Origin: Atribacteria bacterium SCGC AAA255-G05
GTDB lineage: Bacteria; Atribacterota; Phoenicimicrobiia; Phoenicimicrobiales; Phoenicimicrobiaceae
Length of the DNA: 7,721 nucleotides
Assembly (NCBI GenBank): GCA_000405605.1
Contig: ASPA01000028.1
Coordinates: 16,501-24,221 of the forward strand
Direction: 5' to 3'
Shown here: positions 1 through 7,135 of the stretch, in pieces
How the letters are laid out: each line of letters opens with the position of its first letter
Numbering within the stretch: the first letter of the stretch is position 1
Position numbers and translations under genes: made by a program
Notes under the pieces: generated by a model
What the model saw: only the letters and a program-made list of their open reading frames with translations
Database searches by the model: none
Told to the model about the DNA's origin: nothing

Positions 1-63
1 CTCTTGAGTGGTTTTATATAAATAAGGTAAATAACTTGATATTTTGAAGGAATCTTCGTTCAT
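1..63 (-). CDS. Partial unknown CDS coupled to hsdMS (runs off window)
   Basis: An ATG at 61-63 overlaps the TAA stop of hsdMS (63-65) by one base (TAATG). The frame stays open for all 21 codons to the window edge, reading MNEDSFKISSYLPYLYKTTQ and then E. A purine-rich GGGGTG (complement of 68-73), inside the last hsdMS codons, lies four bases before the ATG and can serve as ribosome binding site. The overlap and this site suggest translation coupled to hsdMS, so this would be the third gene of the restriction-modification operon. Twenty-one residues are too few to recognise a family. It could be an accessory protein of the Type I system or a chance frame. I favour a real gene because of the stop/start geometry. 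Confidence 0.55.
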   Translation of the reverse strand, partial: MNEDSFKISSYLPYLYKTTQE

Positions 64-2576
64 TATTCACCCCATACTTCTGCGATTTTATCTTTAATTT
101 TATTTTCAAAAATTGTAATTAATTCTTTGCTGGAATCAATAGCTTTTTGTTCTCTTTCAATTTGAGTAACAATATTTTTTTGGATTTTAAGCGATGGATA
201 AGGAATTTTCAAAGACTTCAAATCATTTATAGACAAGTTTGGTTGCATTAAAGAACGTGATTTTTCTAAAATATAATCATAAACAAATGGTGAGCAGAGC
301 ACATAATAAATAAATTTAATATTGCTTATATTTTCAATATTTTTAATTACTGCTACTCTTTGATTAAGAAGAGAATCATTAAAACTTACCGGAGTGAGAG
401 CAACTTTCAATCCTGAAGAGATAATTGACCGTGTTAAAGAGATAACTATGTCCCCGCTTTTGACTAAAAAATCAAAATATTTTCTTTTAAAGTCTTGTGG
501 CAAGTTACTATCATTAATTTTAATGAATTCTCTTACTCCAACGTTCGTTATTTTTATACACTTAACAGGGTTATTCTTTGAAAAATCTTTACTGTCAAAA
601 CTATATCCACTAATAATTTTTGATACCTTCGCTAACTTTACTATCTCCCATTCCGGGTCGATTTTGAAAGTTGGTTTATAGTTTTCCACCACCTGTTTGG
701 CGCCATCGATTATTTTTTGATAGCTGTCCAATTCAGCAACAATTTGTTCCTGTATTTCAAGAGGAGGAAGAGGAATTTTTATTTTTTGTATTTTTGATAT
801 TTTAAGAGATGGGTATGCTTGATCTGGAGTTAAGGTTTTTGCGTCAATTTTCAATAATAAATAAAATAAAAATAATGGGTATATTTTTTTCTCATTTGGT
901 ATAATAGTAGCTAAATGACTTGATACATAACCTTCTTTGCTAATCATTACTCTATGATTAAGAAAGGTTGATGCACCACTTTTGGGAAATAAGATAGTAT
1001 CTTTTGGAAACAAATGCAATTTCTTTTCTTTCACAGCTAATTCATTCACATAATCATTGCTCTGACTTAAATTCGTTGAAATATGTACTTTGCCTACATC
1101 TGAAGTTCGATAAAATAGATATTTGCCATTCTTAAAATACTCCTCACCTTGAGGGGCTGAATTTCCAGATCCGATATCTGCAATTTCCAATAATTCTACA
1201 AAATTCCATTTTCCGTTATAAACAACTGCCTCTTTGTACCTATCACCACTTAAGTTATAATCATCGCTCTCTGCAATCTTTTCTTTTTTTACGACATTAG
1301 CAAGTTTTGCTTCGTTTAAATTAAATTCAATTTCTTTTCCTTCATTTATGCTCAGCTTGTATTTATTTATAATTTCCAATGCCATTGGCAAGTCATTTTC
1401 TTTGACTTCTTTTCGCTGAGCACCTAAACCAAATCCATCATGATTCACTTTGACAAAAAGAATTTTATCGGTTTTTTTAGCAAAATTTTTATTTAAAAAC
1501 AAAATGGATGTCTTAACTCCTGAATAAGGGTTAAAGACTCCAGCGGGCAAAGAAACAACTGCATATAGGGAAGTTTCTATTAACATCTTACGAAGTTTTT
1601 TATAGGCAATACCAGATTGAAAGATAATACCTTCCGGCACAATCACGCCACCCCTGCCGTTTGGATTTAAATGTTCAGCAATGTAATCGACAAAAAGAAC
1701 TTCAGAGCGATTTGCCTGTATACTAAATCTCTTGTGAGGCTTAATCCCACCCTTTGGGGACATAAACGGGGGATTAGCTAAAATAACATCAGAAACCTCA
1801 TCCCATTTTTCTTCTGAAGATAAGGTATCGTATTCGTAAATTTTTGGAGCTGAGAATTTATGCAGATACATATTTACCAAAGATAATCGAACCATATCAG
1901 GAGAAATATCATAACCGGTAAAATTACTGATTAATCTCGTTTTTTCATCGGACGTTAGAGTAGATCTATTATCTTTTTTGTTTTTATTGAGAATATGATT
2001 ATATGAAGAAATTAAAAATCCTGCTGTTCCACATGCAGGATCAAGGACAGTTTCATTTTTACAAGGATCAACCACTTTTACCATAAAATCAATAATATGT
2101 CTCGGAGTCCTAAATTGACCCGCATCACCCTGTGAACCCATAATGGAAAGTAGATACTCAAAAGCATCTCCTAATTTTTCACTGTGATCGTATTCGAAAT
2201 CTCCTATCACTTTTAAAAACATTTTCAAGGTTTCCGGATCACGATAGGGCAAATAGGCATTTTTAAAAATATTTCTAAATAGTTGAGGTATATGAGGATT
2301 TTGATTCATTTTCTGTATGGCTTCTCCATATAAATTAATCCGTTCATACCCACTCACTCGGGAATCGAATATTTTACTCCAGGAGTATTTTTCATATTCA
2401 CCGATAAAAAATGATGCTTTTCCTCCCAATTCTTCGGCTTGCTTGTCCATATCATCCATAAATTTGTAAATTAGCGCAATGGTAATCTGTTCAACTTGTG
2501 ATTTGGGATCCGGTAATTTTCCGACAAGAATGTCTCTTGCGGTGTCAATTCGTCTTTTAGTAAGGGTATCCAACAT
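63..2576 (-). CDS. hsdMS: Type I restriction-modification: fused HsdM methyltransferase-HsdS specificity subunit
   Basis: This 837-residue protein joins the adenine-N6 methyltransferase and the DNA specificity subunit of a Type I system. Residues 1 to about 430 are HsdM: an N-terminal helical region, GQFRTP (153-158), SAM-binding motif I DPACGTAGF (179-187), an acidic residue after a strand at D223 (GYD), and catalytic motif IV NPPF (268-271). From about 440 to the end it is HsdS. The first target recognition domain spans about 456-600 and is closed by the conserved linker IPLPPLEIQEQIVAEL (601-616) and a helix. The second spans about 643-790 and is closed by the related IPYPSLKIQKNIV (791-803) and a helix. 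The S part has close to the normal length of a whole HsdS, so this is a true fusion rather than a truncated S. The start is supported by AAGGAGAT four bases upstream. The hsdR stop lies in that site, which implies coupled translation. No separate hsdM or hsdS is seen in the window. Confidence 0.93.
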   Translation of the reverse strand: MLDTLTKRRIDTARDILVGKLPDPKSQVEQITIALIYKFMDDMDKQAEELGGKASFFIGEYEKYSWSKIFDSRVSGYERINLYGEAIQKMNQNPHIPQLFRNIFKNAYLPYRDPETLKMFLKVIGDFEYDHSEKLGDAFEYLLSIMGSQGDAGQFRTPRHIIDFMVKVVDPCKNETVLDPACGTAGFLISSYNHILNKNKKDNRSTLTSDEKTRLISNFTGYDISPDMVRLSLVNMYLHKFSAPKIYEYDTLSSEEKWDEVSDVILANPPFMSPKGGIKPHKRFSIQANRSEVLFVDYIAEHLNPNGRGGVIVPEGIIFQSGIAYKKLRKMLIETSLYAVVSLPAGVFNPYSGVKTSILFLNKNFAKKTDKILFVKVNHDGFGLGAQRKEVKENDLPMALEIINKYKLSINEGKEIEFNLNEAKLANVVKKEKIAESDDYNLSGDRYKEAVVYNGKWNFVELLEIADIGSGNSAPQGEEYFKNGKYLFYRTSDVGKVHISTNLSQSNDYVNELAVKEKKLHLFPKDTILFPKSGASTFLNHRVMISKEGYVSSHLATIIPNEKKIYPLFLFYLLLKIDAKTLTPDQAYPSLKISKIQKIKIPLPPLEIQEQIVAELDSYQKIIDGAKQVVENYKPTFKIDPEWEIVKLAKVSKIISGYSFDSKDFSKNNPVKCIKITNVGVREFIKINDSNLPQDFKRKYFDFLVKSGDIVISLTRSIISSGLKVALTPVSFNDSLLNQRVAVIKNIENISNIKFIYYVLCSPFVYDYILEKSRSLMQPNLSINDLKSLKIPYPSLKIQKNIVTQIEREQKAIDSSKELITIFENKIKDKIAEVWGE

Positions 2577-2580
2577 TTTT

Positions 2581-2588
2581 ATCTCCTT
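2581..2588 (-). promoter_or_regulatory. Ribosome binding site of hsdMS, overlapping the hsdR stop
   Basis: AAGGAGAT on the minus strand lies four bases before the hsdMS ATG (2574-2576). Its first base is also the last base of the hsdR TAA stop (2588-2590). Ribosomes finishing hsdR therefore terminate on this site, a classic arrangement for re-initiation and a fixed R to MS ratio. Confidence 0.8.
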
Positions 2589-5110
2589 TATGCTGCAAAA
2601 GTGTTGAGAGGTACATAATCTTTAATATATTCAATAATCGGATCTTTCCATCCATCCAATTCTTTTAAATCTTCTATATTAAATCTCGGATTGGTTGCAA
2701 GGTTCGCATATTTTTTCGACTCAATGATTTCTCTTAATTCACCATCTAAAATATAGGCTTTTATAAATTGCCTGATAATATAGATAAATTCATTTTTAGG
2801 ATGGTATATGGAAATGAATTTGTTAACCTCTTCTTCGAGAAGTTCATCTTTGGATTTAAATTTCTTTATCTTCCCGAATATTTTCTCTAAGATTTCTTGC
2901 AAGCTCAATCTACGGTCAAGTTTTATAGATTTTCTTAATTTATCAAGATTAAAATAATCTTCCGGTTTATTGAATATTGTTTTCTTTATATGTTCTTCGG
3001 CCTCGCGGAGTTTACCTTCATCCATTTTTTGTTTTATATATTCACTGGCTTTAATCGTTTCTTCAAATCTTTCAAAAAGTTTTCTATCAATTTTCATTCC
3101 TTCGAGTCCGATTGTGGTTTCTTCACAGACTTTTAGGGGGTCGGGAATAAAGCTTTCATAATCTTTTGGTATCGGGGGAGGAAAATCTCCTCCTGTACTT
3201 TTACCGGTTTCCGGGGGTAATTCGATTACTTCATCATAATTAAATTTCTCTTCAAAATATTCACAATTTGCAAAAAAATCAAAAAGTTTAAAATTTTTCT
3301 TTGGTTCAGTATATTTTTCTATGCGACCTAATTCATTTTTTTCTTTATGTACGAAATTATACTTACGTGTACCCCTGCCTTTCATTTGAACAAAGTAGGA
3401 GGGTGAAAAAATAGGTCTCATCAAACATAAATTTAGAATATCTTCGCAATCATATCCTGTAGTCATCATCCCAACAGTAACACATATCCTTGTTTTACTG
3501 GATTTATAACCTTCTTTAAAAGAGGTATGGCCGTTAAGATTATTATTAGAAAAATTAATGGTCATTTGCTGGGCATCTGTAACATTAGAAGTAATTTGGA
3601 CAGCAAAATCAGAATTATATTTACCAGGATATAATTTTTGTGCAAATTCATTTAAGATTTGTGTCACTTTAGAAGCATGCTTCTGACTGACGCAAAAAAC
3701 AATACTTTTTCCAATCTCTCCGGTTAAAGGATCTTTTAATGCATTTTCAAAGAAAGTCTTACATAACGTTTTATTTGTTTTTTCTGAATAGAATTTCTTT
3801 TCAAAATCTTTTTGGAAGTAAGTCTTTTCCTCTTCTTCGCTTTCTTCATTTTCTACAATAATAGAATAACCTTTTTCGGATAAAAGCTCTGTAGTGATGT
3901 CTGTTCTCGCATCTAATACAATGGGATTTACCAGATAACCTTCCCTTACACCATCTAATAGAGTATACCTATATGTTGGATCAGTCGATTTGCATCCGAA
4001 TGTTTCGTAGGTATCCAACAATTGGCGTCTTTCTAATTTACGAGGATCTTTTTCAGCTAATTTTTCTTTATCAATTTTTTTTAAATAATCTTTGGGCGTT
4101 GCAGTTAGACCTAGTTTATATCCGGTAAAATATTCAAATACAGCACGGCTATTACCATTTATGGACCTGTGTGCTTCATCTGATATGACTAGATCAAAAT
4201 CTGTGGGAGAAAATAGATCTTTATATTTATTATTAAAAAGGAGAGATTGGACTGTTGTGACTACGATTTCTGCTTTTGTCCAGTCATCTCTGTTTTCTTT
4301 ATAAACAACGCTTCTATAATCATTTTTTAAGTATCTTACAAAGTTTTTTTGCGCCTGGTCTTCTAACTCTAATCTATCTACAAGAAAAAGCACTCTTTTA
4401 GCATTCCCGGTTCTTAAAAAAAGTTTAATTACTCCTGCAGCTATTAGTGTTTTTCCGGTACCGGTTGCCATTTCAAATAAAAACCTATTTTTACCATCTT
4501 TTACTGCCTCCTGCAAAGATTGTATAGCCCTTATCTGATAATCGCGTAAAAATTTTAGCTTATTTTCTTCAATAAATGAATCCCTTGTTTGTTCATAAAT
4601 CCAACTTGGATCATTCTTATAATCAGGTTTTTGAGAAATAGCAATATAATCTGACTCAATATGTTCATTAATTAAATTATTTGGATTTGGTTTAAAAGAT
4701 TTTTTATATTTTATAGAACCACTTGTGGGGAATGTGGTAATAATGTGCGGGTTACCTAATTCAATATCCCAAAAATAATGCAGATTACCATTTGAAAGGA
4801 TTATAAACCGAACATTAAGAGCTCTGGCATATTTACGAGCTTGCTCTTTTCCATCTAATGGATCTTTTCCTTCTTGTTTTGCTTCTAAAACGACCAGAGG
4901 AAATCCAAATTCATCTAACAATAGAAAATCAACAAAGCCTTTTTTAGTCTTTTCGAAATCTTCTCCAAGTTCATCTAGTTTTTGTTCAGTCATTTTTACA
5001 GTAGTTTCAAGGCGTATATTTGCATGCCCTTCAGGGGTACTAAAAAATCTCCATCCAGCTTCTTCGAGAAGTTTATTTATTCGTATACGCGCTTTTGCCT
5101 CTTTTGGCAT
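2588..5110 (-). CDS. hsdR: Type I restriction enzyme, HsdR endonuclease/translocase subunit
   Basis: This 840-residue protein is the motor and nuclease subunit of the Type I complex. It translocates DNA using ATP and cleaves when the HsdMS target is unmethylated. The N-terminal PD-(D/E)xK nuclease core is visible as D61 in GFVDFLL and E76-A-K78 in VVLEAK. The SF2 motor follows: Walker A ATGTGKT (215-221), Walker B DEAH (311-314), motif III LTATP (335-339), motif V region TVGMMTTGYDCED (545-557) and motif VI QMKGRGTR (575-582). The C-terminal part, with an NPRFNIEDLKELDGW segment near the end, resembles the EcoEI-type C-terminal domain that docks to the methyltransferase. A longer frame runs 28 codons upstream, but MPKEAKAR is the better start: AAAGGAAT lies seven bases before it, and the extra N-terminus is low-complexity and unlike HsdR. 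Length and motifs indicate an intact, probably active gene. It ends 11 bases before hsdMS. Confidence 0.95.
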   Translation of the reverse strand: MPKEAKARIRINKLLEEAGWRFFSTPEGHANIRLETTVKMTEQKLDELGEDFEKTKKGFVDFLLLDEFGFPLVVLEAKQEGKDPLDGKEQARKYARALNVRFIILSNGNLHYFWDIELGNPHIITTFPTSGSIKYKKSFKPNPNNLINEHIESDYIAISQKPDYKNDPSWIYEQTRDSFIEENKLKFLRDYQIRAIQSLQEAVKDGKNRFLFEMATGTGKTLIAAGVIKLFLRTGNAKRVLFLVDRLELEDQAQKNFVRYLKNDYRSVVYKENRDDWTKAEIVVTTVQSLLFNNKYKDLFSPTDFDLVISDEAHRSINGNSRAVFEYFTGYKLGLTATPKDYLKKIDKEKLAEKDPRKLERRQLLDTYETFGCKSTDPTYRYTLLDGVREGYLVNPIVLDARTDITTELLSEKGYSIIVENEESEEEEKTYFQKDFEKKFYSEKTNKTLCKTFFENALKDPLTGEIGKSIVFCVSQKHASKVTQILNEFAQKLYPGKYNSDFAVQITSNVTDAQQMTINFSNNNLNGHTSFKEGYKSSKTRICVTVGMMTTGYDCEDILNLCLMRPIFSPSYFVQMKGRGTRKYNFVHKEKNELGRIEKYTEPKKNFKLFDFFANCEYFEEKFNYDEVIELPPETGKSTGGDFPPPIPKDYESFIPDPLKVCEETTIGLEGMKIDRKLFERFEETIKASEYIKQKMDEGKLREAEEHIKKTIFNKPEDYFNLDKLRKSIKLDRRLSLQEILEKIFGKIKKFKSKDELLEEEVNKFISIYHPKNEFIYIIRQFIKAYILDGELREIIESKKYANLATNPRFNIEDLKELDGWKDPIIEYIKDYVPLNTFAA

Positions 5111-5117
5111 ATCAATT

Positions 5118-5125
5118 ATTCCTTT
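5118..5125 (-). promoter_or_regulatory. Ribosome binding site that fixes the hsdR start
   Basis: AAAGGAAT on the minus strand, seven bases before the ATG at 5108-5110, supports starting HsdR at MPKEAKAR rather than at the upstream in-frame ATG at 5192-5194, which has no comparable site. Confidence 0.65.
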
Positions 5126-5182
5126 TAAATATATTTTAAATAAGTAGTTGTTTAGGATTTTTGTTTGCAATATATATACAAT

Positions 5183-5188
5183 ATTATA
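5183..5188 (-). promoter_or_regulatory. Possible -10 element of the hsdR-hsdMS operon promoter
   Basis: A perfect TATAAT lies on the minus strand about 73 bases before the hsdR start. At 17 bases upstream there is only ATTTTA, not a good -35 box, so this is a weak call in AT-rich DNA. It lies at the very edge of a dispersed repeat copy. Confidence 0.3.
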
Positions 5189-5315
5189 ATACAACGAAAG
5201 TTATATAAAATCCTTCTTTTTTGAAGAAAAAGTTTCTGGTTTTTAGACAGAAAGGGTAAGATAGATTCCCACTTTCGTGGGAATGACATATAAGAAAGTG
5301 AGAATAACGGAGAGG
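5187..5315 (+). repeat. Dispersed palindromic repeat, copy 1
   Basis: The copy has two blocks shared with copy 2 at 7609-7721. The left block (about 5187-5230) includes TATAAAATCCTTCTTTT and its own small hairpin CTTC-TTTTTT-GAAG. The right block (about 5264-5315) has an 8-bp stem ATTCCCAC/GTGGGAAT (5265-5272, 5277-5284) with loop TTTC, followed by GACATATAAGAAAG and then a degraded second half-stem. About 35 unrelated bases separate the blocks. Read on the minus strand the right block gives the peptide MSFPRKWESI, typical of the false ORFs annotated over such repeats. The 60-codon frame at 5152-5334 is therefore an artefact and not a gene. Confidence 0.8.
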
Positions 5316-5348
5316 GGAATTCGGGAAACACCATATCATTTAGCCCCT

Positions 5349-5489
5349 TTAATGCCCCTTTAAAATGTAATAAGTTCCCTTTCCGGTAGTTCCAATTTTT
5401 TCTAAGATACCTTTATCCTCTAAAACTGCTAAATCTTCACTCGTCTGCCTCTTTTTGATACTGTTTAACTCTTGATACTACTTTTTCAT
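5349..5489 (-). pseudogene. Remnant of a winged-helix C-terminus (Fic or AlbA_2 family type)
   Basis: On the minus strand this stretch encodes KKRQTSEDLAVLEDKGILEK, then IGTTGKGTYYILKGH and a TAA stop (5349-5351). This is the recognition helix and wing of the winged-helix domain that commonly ends Fic-family and AlbA_2/COG2865 proteins, where R-x-T-A-x-R-D-L-x-x-L-x-x-K-G-I-L and G-x-G-T-Y-Y are typical. Upstream, the in-frame YQELNSIK part is broken by a TAG at 5478-5480, and no parent gene precedes it. It is similar to, but not a copy of, the end of the AlbA_2 gene that stops 40 bases upstream. It probably comes from a related gene that was deleted. The rest of the 418-base gap between hsdR and the AlbA_2 gene is repeat copy 1 and featureless AT-rich sequence. 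Confidence 0.6.
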
Positions 5490-5528
5490 CTATTTAATTA
5501 TTATTCTTTTAGCTTAAAGGACATTTTC

Positions 5529-6962
5529 TTAGTTAGCGATATTAGCTATGATTTCTTTGCCTTTATCAGTTAGTATGTATTTACCTGTTTTAGGTGCTCC
5601 TTCAAAAATAATAAGATTCAAGCCTTTTAGAATTGATAAGTCTCTTTCTGCTGTAGCTGTAGATATATTAAACAGCCTCTCCACATCAGACCGTCTAATA
5701 CTCTTATATGTATTTAAATATGCTATTTCTTTTCTCAATCGTTCTTTTACTCCCTCATTTACTCCCTCATTTACTCCCTCATGATGTAATATCTCGTCAA
5801 ATTTTTTACTGAATGTTTCAGGAATAACAACAGGTTCTTTAATTTTTGGCCTTTTGAAAGTAGCAGTAAAGAATGTATCAAATTCAAATTTAATCGGTGG
5901 TAAGCCGGCTTTAGAGATGAGATTCCTCATCTTATTGATACCAGTTCCCATCTTCTCGATATATCCTGCCCGGTGTAGTAAATTAGCAATATTTGGATTC
6001 CTTAAGACACTTTTTTTACCAAAGTCTTCCGGGTTTAATCCTTTTGCCAGTCCACCGAAATTGGTTATGTCAATCCGGTCATCAAACATCTCTACCATTA
6101 TATTAGTACCCTTTTTAAAATAATCCCGGTGAGCGGTGGCGTTTATAATTGCCTCTCGCAGGGCTTCATAAGGGATCTCGGGTATTTCTCTTCTTCTTGG
6201 TTCACCGGTCATTTCATATCTTAGGGGGATATATTGTTTAAGAAAAATCATTGCTCTATCTATGCTAGAGATTAAATCCTCGTTAAAGTCGCGCCTATCT
6301 AATACATCTATTTTTTCTGTTCCTTTGTAGAGGGCACAGGTTATGGCAGTATGGAAATAAATATCCTGTAGATTTTTAGAAAAGAAGAGAATGCCAGTGT
6401 TATTAAAGATAACTTTTCCTTCCTGTCTTTCAGCTACTCCCAGGTTAGTTAATATAGTAGGGGCATCCAGGACTTTTGAGATACCAGCGAGTCTTAAGAA
6501 GTGTTCAAGTTTTTTGGGGTCAAAGTGGGTATTATAATCAAACTTCAAATTTATAAGCTCGCCAAAGCGGATTAGGCCTTCTGCTTTAAAGAATTCAACG
6601 ATTTCATTTCGGTTAAGCTTTTGGGAATTCGGACCTACTCTAAGATAAAAACCGGAAGAACATTTGTAAGGTTTATCTTCACCTTCTCTTACGTTAATAA
6701 TCAGAATATTTTCAGATTCTTCTAATATAATTTTAATGGAAGGCTGGCAGTTGTTGGCGATATCCTGGATTTGAGATTTAAGTTTGTTGTTTATCTTTGC
6801 ACCTATTATCTTTTTATCATCAGTTATACCAAGAAATATTCTACCTCCTGATGAATTAGTAAAGGCAACAAGTTCCTTATCTATACTGGTCATAGATTCT
6901 TTGAATTCAATTCTATAACCTTCACCTTCTTCAAGTATTAGCCGTAGTTCGTCTTTATTCAT
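5529..6962 (-). CDS. AlbA_2 (Schlafen-type)/HATPase_c_4 ATP-binding protein with C-terminal winged helix
   Basis: This 477-residue protein has the usual architecture and length of the COG2865 family, often labelled 'ATP-binding protein' or 'putative DNA-binding domain protein'. The AlbA_2 domain covers about 10-130: IEFKES (18-23), the glycine-rich NSSGGRIFLGITDD (36-49) and LRVGPNSQKL (107-116). A HATPase_c_4-like domain covers about 255-365: EAIINATAHRDY (270-281), NFGGL (301-305), RNPNIANLLHRAGYIE and KMGTGI (337-342). A linker then carries EGVNEGVNEGVKE (395-407). A winged helix (about 417-470) has SDVERLFNISTATAERDL. It is cytoplasmic, with no signal or membrane segment. Family members are proposed transcription regulators and recur in defence islands, but the function here is unknown. 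The frame can extend four codons to a GTG at 6972-6974, but that GTG lies inside AGGTGAT, a good ribosome binding site seven bases before the ATG at 6960-6962, so I place the start at the ATG. The gene looks intact. Confidence 0.9.
   Translation of the reverse strand: MNKDELRLILEEGEGYRIEFKESMTSIDKELVAFTNSSGGRIFLGITDDKKIIGAKINNKLKSQIQDIANNCQPSIKIILEESENILIINVREGEDKPYKCSSGFYLRVGPNSQKLNRNEIVEFFKAEGLIRFGELINLKFDYNTHFDPKKLEHFLRLAGISKVLDAPTILTNLGVAERQEGKVIFNNTGILFFSKNLQDIYFHTAITCALYKGTEKIDVLDRRDFNEDLISSIDRAMIFLKQYIPLRYEMTGEPRRREIPEIPYEALREAIINATAHRDYFKKGTNIMVEMFDDRIDITNFGGLAKGLNPEDFGKKSVLRNPNIANLLHRAGYIEKMGTGINKMRNLISKAGLPPIKFEFDTFFTATFKRPKIKEPVVIPETFSKKFDEILHHEGVNEGVNEGVKERLRKEIAYLNTYKSIRRSDVERLFNISTATAERDLSILKGLNLIIFEGAPKTGKYILTDKGKEIIANIAN
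5747..5782 (-). repeat. Three perfect 12-bp tandem units inside the AlbA_2 gene
   Basis: The plus strand reads TTACTCCCTCAT three times in a row. On the coding strand each unit encodes four residues, giving the EGVN-type series in the linker between the ATPase-like and winged-helix domains. Because the unit is four codons, gain or loss of copies would change linker length without breaking the frame. Similar EGVN-type linkers occur in other members of this family. Confidence 0.9.
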
Positions 6963-6969
6963 ATTTATG

Positions 6970-6976
6970 ATCACCT
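6970..6976 (-). promoter_or_regulatory. Ribosome binding site of the AlbA_2 gene
   Basis: AGGTGAT on the minus strand, seven bases before the ATG at 6960-6962 and three bases after the stop of the WYL remnant (6980-6982). It decides the start and shows that the gene was originally placed directly behind the WYL gene in one transcript. Confidence 0.65.
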
Positions 6977-6979
6977 AAC

Positions 6980-7135
6980 TTATTTTTTATTATATCTTTT
7001 CTTCATCACCGTAATCTCTTCCTGTATTTCCTGGCGAAGGCATATGGAGGCAATGGCCTGGGCAAAGCTACCCATTTCCAGAATCCACTTCTTAATCTTG
7101 ATTAGGCAGCTTATTTCTACTGAGAAGATGTTCAT
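6980..7135 (-). pseudogene. C-terminal remnant of a WYL-domain transcriptional regulator
   Basis: A 51-residue open frame ends at TAA 6980-6982. Its residues 11-24, LIKIKKWILEMGSF, followed by LRQEIQEEI, match the end of WYL-domain regulators, where E-I-K-x-W-I-L-x-x-G-S and a following L-x-x-E-I helix are typical. The usual V-L-E-P between these parts is replaced by AIASI. The N-terminal winged helix and most of the WYL domain are missing. The frame opens with an ATG (7133-7135) that overlaps the stop of the AbiEii remnant, which looks like a deletion junction. WYL regulators commonly sense ligands and repress adjacent defence genes, so this was plausibly the regulator of the AlbA_2 gene 17 bases downstream. 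A short peptide could still be made, but regulation is unlikely. Confidence 0.6.

Noticed and set aside
394..681. Plus-strand open frame of 95 codons opposite hsdMS, and similar plus-strand frames at 2970-3161, 4092-4304, 5548-5784 and 5854-6123
   Set aside because: All are antisense shadows of strongly supported minus-strand genes, with no recognisable domains.
63..2576. Type IIG or BcgI-like restriction-methylation-specificity enzyme
   Set aside because: No nuclease motif is seen before the HsdM part, and a complete separate HsdR is encoded directly upstream.
5111..5194. 28-codon N-terminal extension of HsdR
   Set aside because: There is no ribosome binding site at the upstream ATG, the residues are low-complexity, and a good site precedes the ATG at 5108-5110.
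5265..5284. Intrinsic terminator between the AlbA_2 gene and hsdR
   Set aside because: The stem is short and no T-run follows it on either strand. The same hairpin occurs in the second repeat copy in a different context.
5152..5334. 60-codon minus-strand frame containing MSFPRKWESI
   Set aside because: It is the translation of the palindromic repeat, a well-known kind of false ORF, and it overlaps the hsdR leader.
5747..5782. Short CRISPR-like array
   Set aside because: The 12-bp units are directly adjacent, without spacers, and lie in frame inside a coding region.
5529..6962. Intact RecG-type helicase, as this family is sometimes labelled
   Set aside because: There are no Walker A or DEAD/DEAH helicase motifs. 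The motifs are those of AlbA_2, HATPase_c_4 and a winged helix.
6963..6974. GTG start for the AlbA_2 protein
   Set aside because: The GTG lies inside AGGTGAT, the ribosome binding site for the better ATG at 6960-6962.
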